Assembly: GCF_002933855.1 (NCBI RefSeq)
Contig: NZ_BFAQ01000019.1
Span: 1 to 64,000 of the forward strand
Length of the DNA stretch: 64,000 bases
Reading direction: 5' to 3'
Source: Vibrio penaeicida
GTDB lineage: Bacteria; Pseudomonadota; Gammaproteobacteria; Enterobacterales; Vibrionaceae
Under the pieces are notes generated by a model. It made no database searches and was not told the DNA's origin. It was given only the letters and a program-made list of their open reading frames with translations. The position numbers and the translations under genes were made by a program. Positions 29,792 through 40,581 of this stretch are shown here, in pieces. Position 1 is the first letter of the stretch; each line of letters starts with the position of its first letter.

Positions 29792-30760
29792 TTATGATGC
29801 AACGTTATCAAAATAACCTTCTAGTGCGTCCAGTTGCAGCGGAGCCGCTTCTATAGCGTTGAAGGTACGGCGAAACTCACTTGCTTGCTCATGTTCTTTT
29901 AAGTACCAGCCAACGTGCTTGCGCGCGATTCTAGGACCTAAAAACTCCCCATAAAACTCATGGAGTGCCTTTACATGACCAAGCATAATGTCTTTCACTT
30001 CCAATACAGGAAGGGAAGCCATCGTGCTGCCGTTTTCCAAATAGTGGTGGATTTCCTGAAAAATCCACGGCCGACCCTGGGCAGGGCGACCTATCATCAA
30101 AGCGTCCGCACCGGTGTATTCCAGTACGAATTTGGCTTTTTCCGGGCTATCGATATCACCGTTAGCAATAACCGGTATGGAAACCGCCTGTTTAGCCGCT
30201 TTGATGCTTTCATATTCCGCCTCGCCTTTGTACATACAAGCCCGAGTTCGCCCATGTAGAGCAAGAGCTTGTATGCCGCAGTCTTCGGCCATTTTTGCAA
30301 TTTGAACACAGTTCTTATTGTCTGTATTCCAGCCTGTACGGGTTTTCAATGTCACGGGAACATCAACGGCATTTACGACAGCGGTCAGTATCTTTTCGAC
30401 AATGTCCGGATGCTGAAGTAATGCCGAGCCGGCAAGCTTCTTGTTTACTTTCTTAGCAGGGCAACCCATATTGATATCGATAATTTGTGCACCATTATCA
30501 ACATTATATTGAGCGGCTTCTGCCATCTGCTGGGGATCTGCCCCTGCAATCTGTACAGAGCGAATGCCCGATTCGCCTTCATGTACCATGCGTTGTTGGG
30601 ATTTGGCTGTTTTCCATACTTTGGGGTTTGACGACATCATTTCACTGACAGCCAAGCCCGCACCGTATCGGAGACATAACTCTCGAAAGGGTCTATCGGT
30701 AACTCCTGCCATAGGAGCGACGATAAGATTGTTCTTAAGTAGATGGTTTCCGATCTTCAA
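29792..30760 (-). CDS. dusB: tRNA-dihydrouridine synthase B
   Basis: DusB is an FMN enzyme that reduces U17 of tRNA. The 322-residue protein (E. coli 321) has the flavin-binding start [16 protein letters not shown], catalytic Cys100 in [12 protein letters not shown], and the active-site LKTRTGW and ALHGRTR motifs. It is the first gene of the fis operon; translation of fis depends on this arrangement in E. coli. Confidence 0.96.
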   Translation of the reverse strand: MKIGNHLLKNNLIVAPMAGVTDRPFRELCLRYGAGLAVSEMMSSNPKVWKTAKSQQRMVHEGESGIRSVQIAGADPQQMAEAAQYNVDNGAQIIDINMGCPAKKVNKKLAGSALLQHPDIVEKILTAVVNAVDVPVTLKTRTGWNTDNKNCVQIAKMAEDCGIQALALHGRTRACMYKGEAEYESIKAAKQAVSIPVIANGDIDSPEKAKFVLEYTGADALMIGRPAQGRPWIFQEIHHYLENGSTMASLPVLEVKDIMLGHVKALHEFYGEFLGPRIARKHVGWYLKEHEQASEFRRTFNAIEAAPLQLDALEGYFDNVAS

Positions 30761-30795
30761 AACAGCATTACAGTTCTATACCAGCAAGGGCGCGC

Positions 30796-30824
30796 ATTTT
30801 ACGCATTTTTTCGCAAAGAGAAAA
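30796..30824 (-). promoter_or_regulatory. Possible growth-rate-regulated promoter of dusB-fis
   Basis: On the minus strand TAAAAT (30796-30801) is followed by the GC-rich discriminator GCGCGCCC, like stringently controlled promoters. The -35 region (TTTTCT) is poor, consistent with the E. coli fis promoter being strongly dependent on initiating nucleotide; this parallel is inference. Confidence 0.45.
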
Positions 30825-30910
30825 GCTTAATTTTTGAGCATTTACAATTTGTTTTTTAAAATGCCTAAATTTCAGTCAATTAGAGTAGTGGCGCTTACTT
30901 TCTCTTGCTT

Positions 30911-31798
30911 TTAGGCATTTTTCTTGCCCGAGATTCGACACCATTCTGATTGTTCTACAATCGGATCGATGTTCAGCTCGTCTCGGTAGTAGTTTGCGAC
31001 GTCTTCTGCTTGTGTATCTAACACTCCAGACATCGCAAGCATACCTTCAGGTTTAAGTAACCCTTTGATGACACCAGAGAGCTCACGCAGTGGTCCAGCA
31101 AGAATATTGGCAACCACAACGTCTGCAATAAGGTTATCAGGCTGATCTTGTGGTAGGAACAATTCTAGTTGCTGCGCAACGCCGTTACGTTCAGCGTTTG
31201 CTCTGGACGCTTGAATAGCCTGTGGATCGATATCAATCCCGATGACTTTACTTGCACCTAGCTTTATCGCAGCGATCGCTAGAATACCTGAGCCACAACC
31301 AAAATCGATCACTGTTTTTCCTTCAAGATCAATTCCTTCAAGCCATTCAAGGCAGAGTGATGTGGTTGGGTGCGTACCGGTGCCGAAGGCTAAACCTGGA
31401 TCGAGCATAACATTCACGGCGTTTGGATCAGGGATATCTCGCCAGCTTGGGCAAATCCACAAACGCTTGCCAAATTGCATTGGGTGGAAGTTTTCCATCC
31501 ATTCGCGTTCCCAGTCTTTATCTTCAAGTTGCTCGACTTTGTGCGCAAAACTGTCTTCTAACAGACCGCTTTCTTCAATTTGATTCAAGACTTGTTTGGT
31601 ATCGGTTTCAGCGTCGTATAGTGCGACAACGTCCGTTTCACCCCATAAGCGAGTTTCACCCGGAAGAGGTTCGAACACAGGGGTATCTTTGGCATCTAAA
31701 AAGGTAACGGATAATGCGCCTGTGTTTTCCATCAGCATATCGCCAATTTGTTCAGCGTTTTTGTCGCTCGCATTGAGTTTGATTTGAATCCAGGGCAT
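30911..31798 (-). CDS. prmA: Ribosomal protein L11 methyltransferase
   Basis: PrmA trimethylates L11 using S-adenosylmethionine. From ATG 31798 it has 295 residues (E. coli 293) and begins [17 protein letters not shown]; an in-frame start 28 codons upstream lies in the intergenic space and is rejected. The SAM motif [15 protein letters not shown] and the NILAGPL active-site motif are present, as is the conserved [15 protein letters not shown]. It lies downstream of accC but behind a strong terminator. Confidence 0.96.
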   Translation of the reverse strand: MPWIQIKLNASDKNAEQIGDMLMENTGALSVTFLDAKDTPVFEPLPGETRLWGETDVVALYDAETDTKQVLNQIEESGLLEDSFAHKVEQLEDKDWEREWMENFHPMQFGKRLWICPSWRDIPDPNAVNVMLDPGLAFGTGTHPTTSLCLEWLEGIDLEGKTVIDFGCGSGILAIAAIKLGASKVIGIDIDPQAIQASRANAERNGVAQQLELFLPQDQPDNLIADVVVANILAGPLRELSGVIKGLLKPEGMLAMSGVLDTQAEDVANYYRDELNIDPIVEQSEWCRISGKKNA

Positions 31799-31851
31799 TG
31801 AGTGCACCTTTTTGTCATATTGAAATTGGTGGAGGAGTCTAGCTGATTTGG

Positions 31852-31896
31852 ACAAAAAAGACACTCCCCGACACTTTCTCAAGCGCGGGGAGTGTT
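31852..31896 (-). terminator. Terminator between accC and prmA
   Basis: ACACTCCCCG and CGGGGAGTGT form a 10-bp stem with a 15-base loop and, on the minus strand, a T6 tail. It lies 25 bases after accC and suggests that prmA is expressed mainly from its own start. Confidence 0.85.
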
Positions 31897-31920
31897 GTTT
31901 GTCTTTGTTTGCGTTAACGC

Positions 31921-33264
31921 TTACTGAAGACCGAGTTTCTTCTCAAGGTAGTGAATGTTTGCGCCACCGTGTTGGAAGTTCTCATCATTCATGATCATTT
32001 CTTGCAGCGATACATTGGTTTTGATGCCTTCAACGATCATTTCACCCAATGCGTTTTTCATACGAGCAATCGCAACATCACGGTTCTCACCAAAGGTGAT
32101 TAGTTTACCAATCATTGAATCGTAATGAGGAGGTACTGTGTAGCCCGTGTAGATGTGTGATTCCCAACGCACGCCCATACCGCCAGGTGCATGGAAACGT
32201 TCCACCTTACCTGGAGAAGGCAAGAAGCGCTCTGGATCTTCGGCATTGATTCGGCATTCAACCGCATGACCGCTGATCTTAATGTCGTCTTGAGTGTAAG
32301 AAAGCGGTTGACCAGCAGCAACACGAAGTTGCTCTTTGATGAGGTCTACGCCTGTTACCATTTCGGTTACTGGGTGCTCTACCTGAATACGAGTGTTCAT
32401 TTCGATGAAGTAGAATTCGCCGTTTTCGTATAGGAATTCAAATGTACCCGCACCGCGATAGCCAATTTCCAAACAAGCGCGTGTACAACGCTCACCGATG
32501 TATTTACGCATTTCTGCAGTGATACCCGGTGCTGGCGCTTCTTCCACTACTTTTTGGTGACGACGCTGCATTGAGCAATCACGTTCGCCTAGGTGGATTG
32601 CACCACCTTGACCGTCTGCGATGATCTGAACTTCAACGTGACGCGGGTTTTCTAGGAATTTCTCCATGTAAACGATGTCGTTGTTGAACGCTGCTTTTGC
32701 TTCCGCGCGAGTCATTGCAATTGCTTCAATCAATTCTTCTTCGCTACGAACCACACGCATACCACGACCGCCGCCGCCGCCAGAGGCTTTGATGATCACA
32801 GGGTAGCCTATGCGTTTCGCGTGCGCTTTGTTTTTGCTGCCGTCGTCATCTAGCGGACCGTCTGAACCTGGTACGCATGGAACGCCAGCTTTTTTCATCG
32901 CAGTAATAGCGGATACTTTGTCACCCATCATGCGGATGGTTTCGGCTTTAGGACCAACGAAAATGAAGCCGCTGCGTTCAACTTGCTCTGCAAAGTCAGC
33001 GTTTTCAGATAGGAAACCGTAGCCAGGGTGAATGGCAATAGCGCCTGTTACTTCGGCTGCAGAAATAATTCTTGGAATGTTTAGGTAGCTGTCGATACCA
33101 CGAGCAGGACCAATACAAATGGATTCGTCTGCCAGTAACACGTGTTTAAGATCACGGTCAGCGGTTGAGTGAACAGCTACCGTTTTAATACCCAGCTCTT
33201 TACATGCGCGAAGGATACGAAGTGCTATTTCACCTCGGTTCGCGATGACTAATTTATCTAGCAT
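31921..33264 (-). CDS. accC: Acetyl-CoA carboxylase, biotin carboxylase subunit
   Basis: AccC carboxylates the biotin of AccB with ATP and bicarbonate, the first half-reaction of fatty acid synthesis. The 447-residue protein (E. coli 449) starts [20 protein letters not shown] and shows the ATP-grasp glycine loop [10 protein letters not shown], the [15 protein letters not shown] segment and the catalytic [16 protein letters not shown]. It follows accB by 14 bases. Confidence 0.98.
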   Translation of the reverse strand: MLDKLVIANRGEIALRILRACKELGIKTVAVHSTADRDLKHVLLADESICIGPARGIDSYLNIPRIISAAEVTGAIAIHPGYGFLSENADFAEQVERSGFIFVGPKAETIRMMGDKVSAITAMKKAGVPCVPGSDGPLDDDGSKNKAHAKRIGYPVIIKASGGGGGRGMRVVRSEEELIEAIAMTRAEAKAAFNNDIVYMEKFLENPRHVEVQIIADGQGGAIHLGERDCSMQRRHQKVVEEAPAPGITAEMRKYIGERCTRACLEIGYRGAGTFEFLYENGEFYFIEMNTRIQVEHPVTEMVTGVDLIKEQLRVAAGQPLSYTQDDIKISGHAVECRINAEDPERFLPSPGKVERFHAPGGMGVRWESHIYTGYTVPPHYDSMIGKLITFGENRDVAIARMKNALGEMIVEGIKTNVSLQEMIMNDENFQHGGANIHYLEKKLGLQ

Positions 33265-33278
33265 ATAATCAGCCTCAG

Positions 33279-33743
33279 TTATTCAATGATAACGAGTGGT
33301 TGGTCAAACTCAACAGGTTGACCGTCTTCCACTAGAATGGCTGTAACTACGCCAGATTTGTCCGCTTCGATTTGGTTCATCATTTTCATTGCTTCAACAA
33401 TGCAAAGCGTATCGCCAGCTTTAACGCTTTGACCTATTTCGATAAATGATTTTGATTCTGGGCTTGGAGAGCGGTAGAACGTACCAACCATTGGAGAAAG
33501 AACGTGGTGTCCAGCTGGTACAACTTCAGCCGGTGCTTCCGCTGCTGCTGCTGGTGTCGCAGGTGCTACAGGTGCTGCTGCCGCTGGAGCGACAGGCGCT
33601 GCTGCGTATTGAATTGGTGCCGCGATAGGAGCAGGACCGGAACGACTGATTCGTACTGACTCTTCACCTTCAGAGATTTCAAGCTCTGCGATGCCAGACT
33701 CTTCCACTAACTCAATCAGCTTCTTAATTTTACGAATATCCAT
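33279..33743 (-). CDS. accB: Acetyl-CoA carboxylase, biotin carboxyl carrier protein
   Basis: AccB carries the biotin of acetyl-CoA carboxylase. The 154-residue protein has an N-terminal helix pair ([20 protein letters not shown]), an Ala/Pro linker (about residues 35-80) and the biotinyl domain with EAMKM (Lys120 modified). It sits between aroQ and accC, the usual vibrio order. Confidence 0.97.
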   Translation of the reverse strand: MDIRKIKKLIELVEESGIAELEISEGEESVRISRSGPAPIAAPIQYAAAPVAPAAAAPVAPATPAAAAEAPAEVVPAGHHVLSPMVGTFYRSPSPESKSFIEIGQSVKAGDTLCIVEAMKMMNQIEADKSGVVTAILVEDGQPVEFDQPLVIIE

Positions 33744-33826
33744 CTTAATTTTCTCTTTCTCAAATTAGGTGACTCTCAAGTATCGAGAGTGTTCTGTGTC
33801 ATGTATTACTTATTTGACTGCTGGTA

Positions 33827-34279
33827 TTACCCATTTGACTGCAGGTGATTCACCGCTGCAGCCAATGCGAATTGGTAGCCTTGTGCACCCAAGCCACAAA
33901 TTACCCCGACGGCTTTATCCGAGAGGTAAGAGTGATGGCGGAAAGGTTCACGTGCGTGAACGTTAGATAGGTGCACTTCAATGAACGGAATGTCGACGCC
34001 CAATAACGCGTCACGTAGAGCGACACTAGTATGGGTAAACGCTGCTGGATTGATAACAATGAAATCCACATTTCCCATGGCAGCATGAATGGCTTCAATC
34101 AATTCGTACTCACGATTGGATTGCAGATGCTGGAGCTCTACATCAAGTGAAACCGCTTGGTGTTCTAAATCATCAATGATCTGAGTGAGCGTTTTAGAGC
34201 CATAATGTGCCGGTTCACGGAGACCCAAAAGGTTAAGATTAGGGCCGTTTAGAACCAGAATGCGTGATTTTGTAGCCAT
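33827..34279 (-). CDS. aroQ: 3-dehydroquinate dehydratase, type II
   Basis: AroQ dehydrates 3-dehydroquinate in the shikimate pathway. The 150-residue dodecameric type II enzyme shows [15 protein letters not shown], the [13 protein letters not shown] active-site loop and [19 protein letters not shown] with the catalytic His. It is first in an apparent aroQ-accBC operon. Confidence 0.96.
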   Translation of the reverse strand: MATKSRILVLNGPNLNLLGLREPAHYGSKTLTQIIDDLEHQAVSLDVELQHLQSNREYELIEAIHAAMGNVDFIVINPAAFTHTSVALRDALLGVDIPFIEVHLSNVHAREPFRHHSYLSDKAVGVICGLGAQGYQFALAAAVNHLQSNG

Positions 34280-34389
34280 CGTGAGGTTATCTTCCTTTAA
34301 CTAGAGGTTAAAATTCGACATTCCAAATTTTGTGAGCTGATAATTAAATTTAGAGGTCTAAATTACCATCTAGCTCAAATTAACTGTCG

Positions 34390-34395
34390 ATTATA
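34390..34395 (-). promoter_or_regulatory. -10 element of the likely aroQ-accBC promoter
   Basis: A perfect TATAAT on the minus strand lies 111 bases before the aroQ start. The -35 region is weak (GCTGCT at 17 bases). Confidence 0.45.
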
Positions 34396-34485
34396 GACAA
34401 TTCAGCGCAATTAGCAGCAAAATACTGGTCAAACCTCGACAATTTTGTGTCAAAGATAAGGAAATTTGTGAGGAAGATAAAGAAT

Positions 34486-34524
34486 CCGGACCCGCCTTCA
34501 AGGAGACAGTAGTGGCGAGCCCGG
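34486..34524 (-). terminator. Probable terminator of the EamA permease gene
   Basis: CCGGACCCGCC and GGCGAGCCCGG pair (two G-T pairs) across a 17-base loop, just after the permease stop. The T tract on the minus strand is short. Confidence 0.5.
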
Positions 34525-34529
34525 AAAAC

Positions 34530-35435
34530 TTATTTGCTTGAGCGAGAAGCCAGCCATGTAGGAAGCTGTGGGACTTTGGCAATGACGATACCAATGAGCA
34601 AAGGCAGCAGCAGTTGCTGTGACAGCTCTGAGAGGTGGTTATCGTTTATCCAAGCGTCGAGAAGCAGCGCAACCACTGGGAATATGAGAAAGCAGAGTGA
34701 AGCCGTGAAGGGAGCTGTCATTTGGTTGAGGGAGAAGTACGCCACAATACCAATGACACTCGCAACAAGCCCAAGATAGACGACGGCATAAATCGATTCG
34801 ACAGTGAAATAAAGTGCGTCTGGTTGCTCCATAAACAGTCCAACAACCAACAGCAATAACGCCGCGATACCAGAAGGTAATGCGTTATAAGTGAGCACAT
34901 GGATCCCCTTGGCGTACTTTTGAGTTAATACATACATGACGGCATGGATCAGTACGGCGCTCACAAGCGCTAGGATACCTGCGTTATCATTACTGTCACC
35001 CATCTCTAGTTCGCCCGATAAAATCAAACACAACGCGATGACGGCCATTCCTAAGCCAAATAGTTGGTGAGCAGCAAGACGCAATGACAAGCTGATCATA
35101 GAAACGGCTAAGACCGCAATTGGCATATTGGCGAAGATGATGGAAGCCAGCCCAGATGAGATGTATTGCTCGCCTAATATCATCAAGGTAAAGGGAATCG
35201 CGAAGTAAAATACGGCGACAGCCACCATGAATTTTCGTTTGCCTTTTGGGAAAAGTAAGGCTTTTTTCATCAACAGTGTCACAGCGATTAATAAAGGGGC
35301 AGAAATCAGGAACCGCAGACCTGTAGCGGTAATGGGGGGAATGGTTTCAACCGCTATTTCCATCGCCATCCATGTTGTACCCCATATTAAACAAACGGAT
35401 ACAAATGTGATGGTGCACAGTAATTGTTTAGACAT
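34530..35435 (-). CDS. EamA/DMT-family permease
   Basis: The 301-residue inner-membrane protein has ten predicted helices arranged as two EamA repeats (the first begins at IWGTTWMAMEIAVETIPP, with the typical RFLISAPLL; the second near residue 150). Members export amino acids, nucleosides or drugs; the substrate cannot be read from sequence. It lies between aroQ and acs and appears monocistronic. Confidence 0.85.
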   Translation of the reverse strand: MSKQLLCTITFVSVCLIWGTTWMAMEIAVETIPPITATGLRFLISAPLLIAVTLLMKKALLFPKGKRKFMVAVAVFYFAIPFTLMILGEQYISSGLASIIFANMPIAVLAVSMISLSLRLAAHQLFGLGMAVIALCLILSGELEMGDSNDNAGILALVSAVLIHAVMYVLTQKYAKGIHVLTYNALPSGIAALLLLVVGLFMEQPDALYFTVESIYAVVYLGLVASVIGIVAYFSLNQMTAPFTASLCFLIFPVVALLLDAWINDNHLSELSQQLLLPLLIGIVIAKVPQLPTWLASRSSK

Positions 35436-35585
35436 TGCTTTAATCTATTACAGAGAAAGTGCGTCTATTCTATGCAAACAGCGGGAGCGATAATTTCTCA
35501 ATGTAGCACGACTTTTTCTCATAAAGAGAAAGGCATTTTCTAATATGACGTTTTACAGAAAAATTTTCCTAGGCATAGATTTAAG

Positions 35586-35613
35586 ATAAAAAAGCCAGGT
35601 CAAAAGACCTGGC
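35586..35613 (-). terminator. Terminator of acs
   Basis: GCCAGGTC and GACCTGGC with an AAAA loop and, on the minus strand, a T6 tail; 34 bases after the acs stop. Confidence 0.92.
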
Positions 35614-35647
35614 GAAGTAATAAAGGTGGAATTTAAGTTGAATCAGA

Positions 35648-37597
35648 TTATGACAGGTTCTGATTTTCTTCGATGAGCTTATTCACTACGCTTGGATCGG
35701 CAAGCGTTGATGTATCGCCCAAGTTGCTGGTATCGCCTGTGGCAATCTTACGCAAAATTCGACGCATGATTTTACCCGAACGCGTTTTCGGTAAAGAGTC
35801 TGTCCAGTGCAATACGTCTGGTGTTGCGATAGGTCCAATCTCTTTACGTACCCAGTTTTTCACTTCTTTGTGAAGTTCTGCACTTGGTATTTCACCGTCA
35901 TTCAAGGTGATGTAGGCATAAATCGCCTGACCTTTGATGTCGTGAGGAACACCAACGATAGCCGCTTCAGCAATCTTATCGAAAGCAACCAACGCCGATT
36001 CAATTTCTGCAGTACCCATACGGTGACCAGAAACGTTTAGTACATCATCCACTCGGCCTGTGATCCAGTAATAGCCATCTTCGTCACGGCGAGCACCGTC
36101 ACTGGTGAAGTACATGCCTTTAAATGTAGAGAAATAGGTTTGTTCAAAGCGCTCGTGATCGCCATAAACAGTACGCATTTGCCCTGGCCAAGAGTCGAGA
36201 ATCACAAGATTACCGTCTGCGGCACCTTCAATGATGTTACCTACGTTATCGACAAGCGCTGGTTGTACACCAAAGAATGGGCGTGTCGCTGAGCCTGGCT
36301 TCAATGCGGTTGCACCAGGCAGCGGTGAAATCAAGATGCCGCCTGTTTCTGTTTGCCACCACGTATCCACGATAGGTGATTTTTCATCACCAATGGTTTT
36401 GTAGTACCACTCCCACGCCTCTGGGTTAATAGGTTCACCAACAGAGCCCATGATGCGCAAACTGCTGCGCTTCGTGCCTTCAACGGCCTCATTTCCTTTT
36501 GCCATTAAGGCGCGAATTGCCGTTGGGGCAGTGTAAAGAATGTTGACGTTGTGTTTGTCGACCACTTCGCTCATGCGGTTTGTTTTCGGGTAGTTAGGCA
36601 CACCTTCAAACAAGATAGTTTTGGCACCGTTAGCCAGTGGCCCGTAAATAAGGTAAGTGTGACCCGTGATCCAACCTACGTCGGCGGTACACCAGAAGGT
36701 TTCGCCTTGCTGGTAATCGAACACGTACTTGAATGTCATTGTTGCGTAGACAAGGTAACCGCCTGTGGTGTGTAAAACGCCTTTTGGTTTACCTGTGGAG
36801 CCAGAAGTGTAAAGAATGAAAAGTGGGTCTTCTGCGTTCATTTCTTCTGGCGGGCAATCATCGGATACCGCAGCTGTTGCTTCGTGCCACCAAACATCAC
36901 GCTGCTCATCCCAAGCAACATCGCCACCAGTGCGTTTTAGAACCAGTACTTTTGAAATGCTGTCGACTTCAGGGTTAGCCAATGCATCGTCGACATTTTT
37001 CTTCAATGGAACCGCGCGCCCACCACGAACCCCTTCGTCTGCTGTAACAACGACTTTTGCGTTGGAATCCACAATGCGACCAGCTAGCGCTTCTGGAGAA
37101 AAACCACCAAAAACGACAGTGTGAACAGCACCAATACGCGTACAAGCTAACATTGCCACGGCAGCTTCCGGTACCATTGGCATGTATAAACAAACGACAT
37201 CACCTTTCTTAACACCTTGCTCTTTCAGGGCGTTAGAGAAGCGGCAGACTTCTTTGTGCAGTTCATTAAAGGTTAGTGTTTTATCATCGGCTGGGTCATC
37301 CCCTTCCCAAATGATGGCAACTTCATTTCCGCGCTCGGCGAGATGACGGTCGATACAGTTTGCTGAAACGTTCAGTGTTCCATCTTCAAACCAGCGAATG
37401 TCGACGTGTCCAGTATCGAAGGAGGTCTGTTTTACGTTGGTGTAAGGTTTGATCCAATCTACGATTTTTCCGTGTTCGCCCCAAAAGCCCTCTGGGTCGC
37501 TGACAGATTGTTGGTACATCGCCAGATAAGTGTCGTTATCAGCGTGGGTCTTAGCTTTAATATTTTCTTTGACCGGATAAACGTGGGCTTCACTCAT
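35648..37597 (-). CDS. acs: Acetyl-CoA synthetase
   Basis: Acs activates acetate to acetyl-CoA through acetyl-AMP, the high-affinity scavenging route. The 649-residue protein (E. coli 652) has the AMP-binding loop [19 protein letters not shown], and the C-terminal catalytic, acetylatable lysine in [24 protein letters not shown] precedes the ATG. It is the enzyme end of the acetate block that also contains crbS, crbR and an SLC5 symporter. In V. cholerae acs is known to be activated by CrbS/CrbR; the same is inferred here. Confidence 0.97.
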   Translation of the reverse strand: MSEAHVYPVKENIKAKTHADNDTYLAMYQQSVSDPEGFWGEHGKIVDWIKPYTNVKQTSFDTGHVDIRWFEDGTLNVSANCIDRHLAERGNEVAIIWEGDDPADDKTLTFNELHKEVCRFSNALKEQGVKKGDVVCLYMPMVPEAAVAMLACTRIGAVHTVVFGGFSPEALAGRIVDSNAKVVVTADEGVRGGRAVPLKKNVDDALANPEVDSISKVLVLKRTGGDVAWDEQRDVWWHEATAAVSDDCPPEEMNAEDPLFILYTSGSTGKPKGVLHTTGGYLVYATMTFKYVFDYQQGETFWCTADVGWITGHTYLIYGPLANGAKTILFEGVPNYPKTNRMSEVVDKHNVNILYTAPTAIRALMAKGNEAVEGTKRSSLRIMGSVGEPINPEAWEWYYKTIGDEKSPIVDTWWQTETGGILISPLPGATALKPGSATRPFFGVQPALVDNVGNIIEGAADGNLVILDSWPGQMRTVYGDHERFEQTYFSTFKGMYFTSDGARRDEDGYYWITGRVDDVLNVSGHRMGTAEIESALVAFDKIAEAAIVGVPHDIKGQAIYAYITLNDGEIPSAELHKEVKNWVRKEIGPIATPDVLHWTDSLPKTRSGKIMRRILRKIATGDTSNLGDTSTLADPSVVNKLIEENQNLS

Positions 37598-37788
37598 TGC
37601 TCTCTCCTTGTGAATTCAGCAAGTTCCATTATTTCCGAAATGATATGGAAATCGGTTGGTATTAACTCTCAGCTACCCCCAGTTTTTCTACAATTAGACT
37701 TTAGGATGATAAGGGGGCATTTGCCTTTATAAGCAGCGGGTTACTTAGAAAATTGAGAAGTAGATCAGGACTTTAATTGCAGAGCAAG

Positions 37789-38424
37789 TTAACGCACATA
37801 AGCAGAGGTCAGAGCAGGTAAGTCACCATAAGTGAGCCGAACGTAAACTAATGCAGCCGAAATAGCATCTTGCAGAGCATCGTGTTTGTTGTCTTGTGGA
37901 GGCAGCCCCAAGTGCTTACAGATGGCATCCAAACTGAGATCAAAATAAGCGTTAGGTAGATGGCGCTCAAGCTTTTCGTGATAGATCTGGCTGACTTCCA
38001 ACAAGGGGTTAGGGAGTGGAAAGCCCAAATGGCGCTTACAGGCTAGATCAAGAATCGTTTTGTCATAACGGATGTGATAACCCACAACAGGGCGGTTGCC
38101 AATAAACGCGATTAACGCCTCCAGTGCGTCTTTTTCGCTCATGCCCCCCGCAAGGTCGCTATGGCGAATCTTATGCACACAAACAGAATCTGCATTAAGA
38201 GACTGAGGTGCACGTAAACGAACATGGAATGGTTGGCTGGTAATGATGCGGTTGCCAATGATTTTTGTGGCAGCAATCGTCACCAGTTCGGCTCGGTTGG
38301 GATCTAGGCTGGTGGTTTCACAGTCGAGAGAAACAAATTCCGTTTTATGGGGCGCATCAAATAATGATTGATACGGGTTTCCCTTTAATTTTCTACGCCA
38401 CCACCAGCGAAACACTCTATTCAT
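37789..38424 (-). CDS. DnaQ-like 3'-5' exonuclease (DEDDh)
   Basis: The 211-residue protein is an RNase T/DnaQ-fold exonuclease: FVSLDCETTSLDP carries the first Asp and Glu, VGYHIRYDKTILD the second Asp, and KHDALQDA the His and last Asp. It is not the polymerase epsilon subunit. It lies 14 bases after the DUF294 gene, and this pair accompanies acetate genes in many gammaproteobacteria; its physiological substrate is unknown. Confidence 0.85.
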   Translation of the reverse strand: MNRVFRWWWRRKLKGNPYQSLFDAPHKTEFVSLDCETTSLDPNRAELVTIAATKIIGNRIITSQPFHVRLRAPQSLNADSVCVHKIRHSDLAGGMSEKDALEALIAFIGNRPVVGYHIRYDKTILDLACKRHLGFPLPNPLLEVSQIYHEKLERHLPNAYFDLSLDAICKHLGLPPQDNKHDALQDAISAALVYVRLTYGDLPALTSAYVR

Positions 38425-38438
38425 ATGACCTCTTTGTC

Positions 38439-40265
38439 TTAGTCACGGATTTGATAATGATAGCCCAGCCATTGCTTGAACTTTTTCACCACATGCAGGC
38501 TGTGCCTGAGAAGATCCCTTTCTGAACGGTCCAGTAATTTGAGTTCTATATTGTTACTGCTGTGGTGCTCTGATAACTGCTGCGCTAAACGTAATTTAAA
38601 GAATAATTTGAGTGCTTCCGTCAGGTTGTCTGCGGTATCGGGCTCAAGAATCCGTTTGTTCTGCAGTGCTTCTATGCGGTCAAAGGTGTTCTTTTCAATT
38701 AAAGCGTATTCCAACGAAAGCGCACGAATACCGTGCACAATGGGGAAAATGCCACCTCGTTTTATATCGAGCCCATCTTTGCTTTTTTTTACGTTGCCAA
38801 ACAGAGTTAGGGGCGAAGAAAACTGCAAGGCTGGGCGCGTAAAGTCGAGCAGCACGAGCATGTTGTTCTTCATGCTGTCGGAGATATACTGTGCAACTGG
38901 GTCGAGTAGCTCTTGATTTCCGGCAACAGCGTGGGCATCGGTAAGGATGGCAAGTTTCATTACGTTCTCTGCCGTCCCCTTTGTGATCCATCGAGTCACT
39001 GTACGTTGCCAATCACTTTGGCTATGAACCCAATCGGGGTTATTCACCATGACTTTACCGGGGCAAAGAGGGTAGCCGAGTTGTTGTAGAGTATGGGTGA
39101 ATCGTTCCATGACTTCTTGGCATTCCGGCCACTCAACGTCATCTTGCAGGATCAGTGCGTTGTCTTGGTCGGTTTTGAGCACCTGTTCACCTCGTCCTTC
39201 AGATCCCAATACGATCAGGCAGCATTTATCGTGCATAGGCGTAGGAACAATGAGGTGGAAGGCCTTCTCTATAATTTGCTCGTTGACTGCGGAGATAAGC
39301 TCCATGATGAAGCGAGTTCGAATGCCGTTATTGATTAGGCTTTCAACCAAATGTCGCTGCCTATTTGCTGCAAGGGCGAGCTCTTCAATGGATTGAGCAC
39401 GGGCAATACTGAGAGATAAAACGTGTGAGTGTGTAGAGAAGCTAGACAGTATTTGTGTCATGTCTAACATGCCAATGGGCTCACTGCCATTGCAAACCAT
39501 AACACGCTTCATTCGTTGACGAGTCATGGTGATCATCGCGTTAAACAGGAAGTCCCCATCTTCGATGTAATACACAGGAAAGGTTGCAATGGTGCCTACA
39601 GGCGTATCCAGTGGGTGGTCATTTAACATGACGGCATGCAGCATGTTGGTTCGCGTAATAATGCCAAATGGGTAAGGGGTTGAAGATTCAGCAAGCCTCG
39701 GATCGTGCTCTTCCAATCGCACTAATGCACTGTCGATTGAGTGCTCTTTCATGAGTTTCGTTACGGCATTGAGTGGCTCATCGTGATCAAGAATCAGTAC
39801 CGGATGATAAATGCTGTCATCGACTTTCGTGAGAATGAACTCCCCAAGATTTTGCTGCTTTTGTGCCGCTTCGACCAGTTCTTGCCGTTTAGACAGGTTG
39901 GAGTCGAAATAGGCAGAAAACTTCGGGTTGGTTTGGTACAGCTCGATAAAGACTTCACTTGGGAGCAAATAACTTAAGGTGTCTTCTAAGGCGATGTACT
40001 TGTGCTTAACGGTTCCTTCTAGCTGAGCGCGCACGTCAAACAAATCATCGTTCGCATAATGTGCGAAGATTTCTTGATCGTCCCCTGAGCGTTCTTCTAC
40101 TCCACCTTTAATGAGGATGTGTAACGCTGTCCCCGTTTGGCCCGGCTTGAGTATGGTTTCATTTTCGCGGTAATACGCAACATCTAAGGAAGCTCTTAGT
40201 CGTTCTTGTTCGTGCGTTGAAAGCCGATCAAAAGGAGCGGCGTTCATATTGAATTTATCCGGCAT
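38439..40265 (-). CDS. cNMP-binding, CBS and DUF294 nucleotidyltransferase-like protein
   Basis: The 608-residue soluble protein has an N-terminal cyclic-nucleotide-binding-like domain (about 10-125), two CBS repeats (about 150-290), a DUF294 nucleotidyltransferase-like domain with the GSEGRGEQ motif and TDQDNALIL (about residues 350-370), and a C-terminal helical DUF294_C. The architecture resembles GlnD-type signalling enzymes, suggesting control of a partner by nucleotide or energy status. It is co-oriented with the exonuclease gene and lies between acs and crbS. Reaction and target are unknown. Confidence 0.85.
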   Translation of the reverse strand: MPDKFNMNAAPFDRLSTHEQERLRASLDVAYYRENETILKPGQTGTALHILIKGGVEERSGDDQEIFAHYANDDLFDVRAQLEGTVKHKYIALEDTLSYLLPSEVFIELYQTNPKFSAYFDSNLSKRQELVEAAQKQQNLGEFILTKVDDSIYHPVLILDHDEPLNAVTKLMKEHSIDSALVRLEEHDPRLAESSTPYPFGIITRTNMLHAVMLNDHPLDTPVGTIATFPVYYIEDGDFLFNAMITMTRQRMKRVMVCNGSEPIGMLDMTQILSSFSTHSHVLSLSIARAQSIEELALAANRQRHLVESLINNGIRTRFIMELISAVNEQIIEKAFHLIVPTPMHDKCCLIVLGSEGRGEQVLKTDQDNALILQDDVEWPECQEVMERFTHTLQQLGYPLCPGKVMVNNPDWVHSQSDWQRTVTRWITKGTAENVMKLAILTDAHAVAGNQELLDPVAQYISDSMKNNMLVLLDFTRPALQFSSPLTLFGNVKKSKDGLDIKRGGIFPIVHGIRALSLEYALIEKNTFDRIEALQNKRILEPDTADNLTEALKLFFKLRLAQQLSEHHSSNNIELKLLDRSERDLLRHSLHVVKKFKQWLGYHYQIRD

Positions 40266-40581
40266 AGCTGAACAGCTCTAACACAATGACATTATCAATA
40301 GTGTTGGTAAAAAGTGGGATAAGCTCCAGACGACTTTGGTCTAATGGGTGCAGAGAACTTAGTTGTATCGGAGGAAATACGATTTAGCTGAATGCCAAAT
40401 CGGAGATTTTTAATGGCGTCTATTTGGGTGGCTTAAATGATAGGTATTTGATAATAAAGCGCTTCATTTTTGTAAGGAGTGAACCGTTAAACAGGGAAGA
40501 AAAATCTCTCAAATTTTTCTCTTTTAGTTTGATGCGAAGTTGGGATAATGTCGCCCCGTTTCTTATTCAATTAGGTGTTTA
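40266..40581. other. Divergent intergenic region between the DUF294 and MFS genes
   Basis: These 316 bases contain no gene I can support. On the plus strand TGGGATAAT (40541-40549) is an extended -10 candidate 32 bases before the MFS start; no good -35 accompanies it. The DUF294 promoter should be on the left part but is not obvious. Confidence 0.35.
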
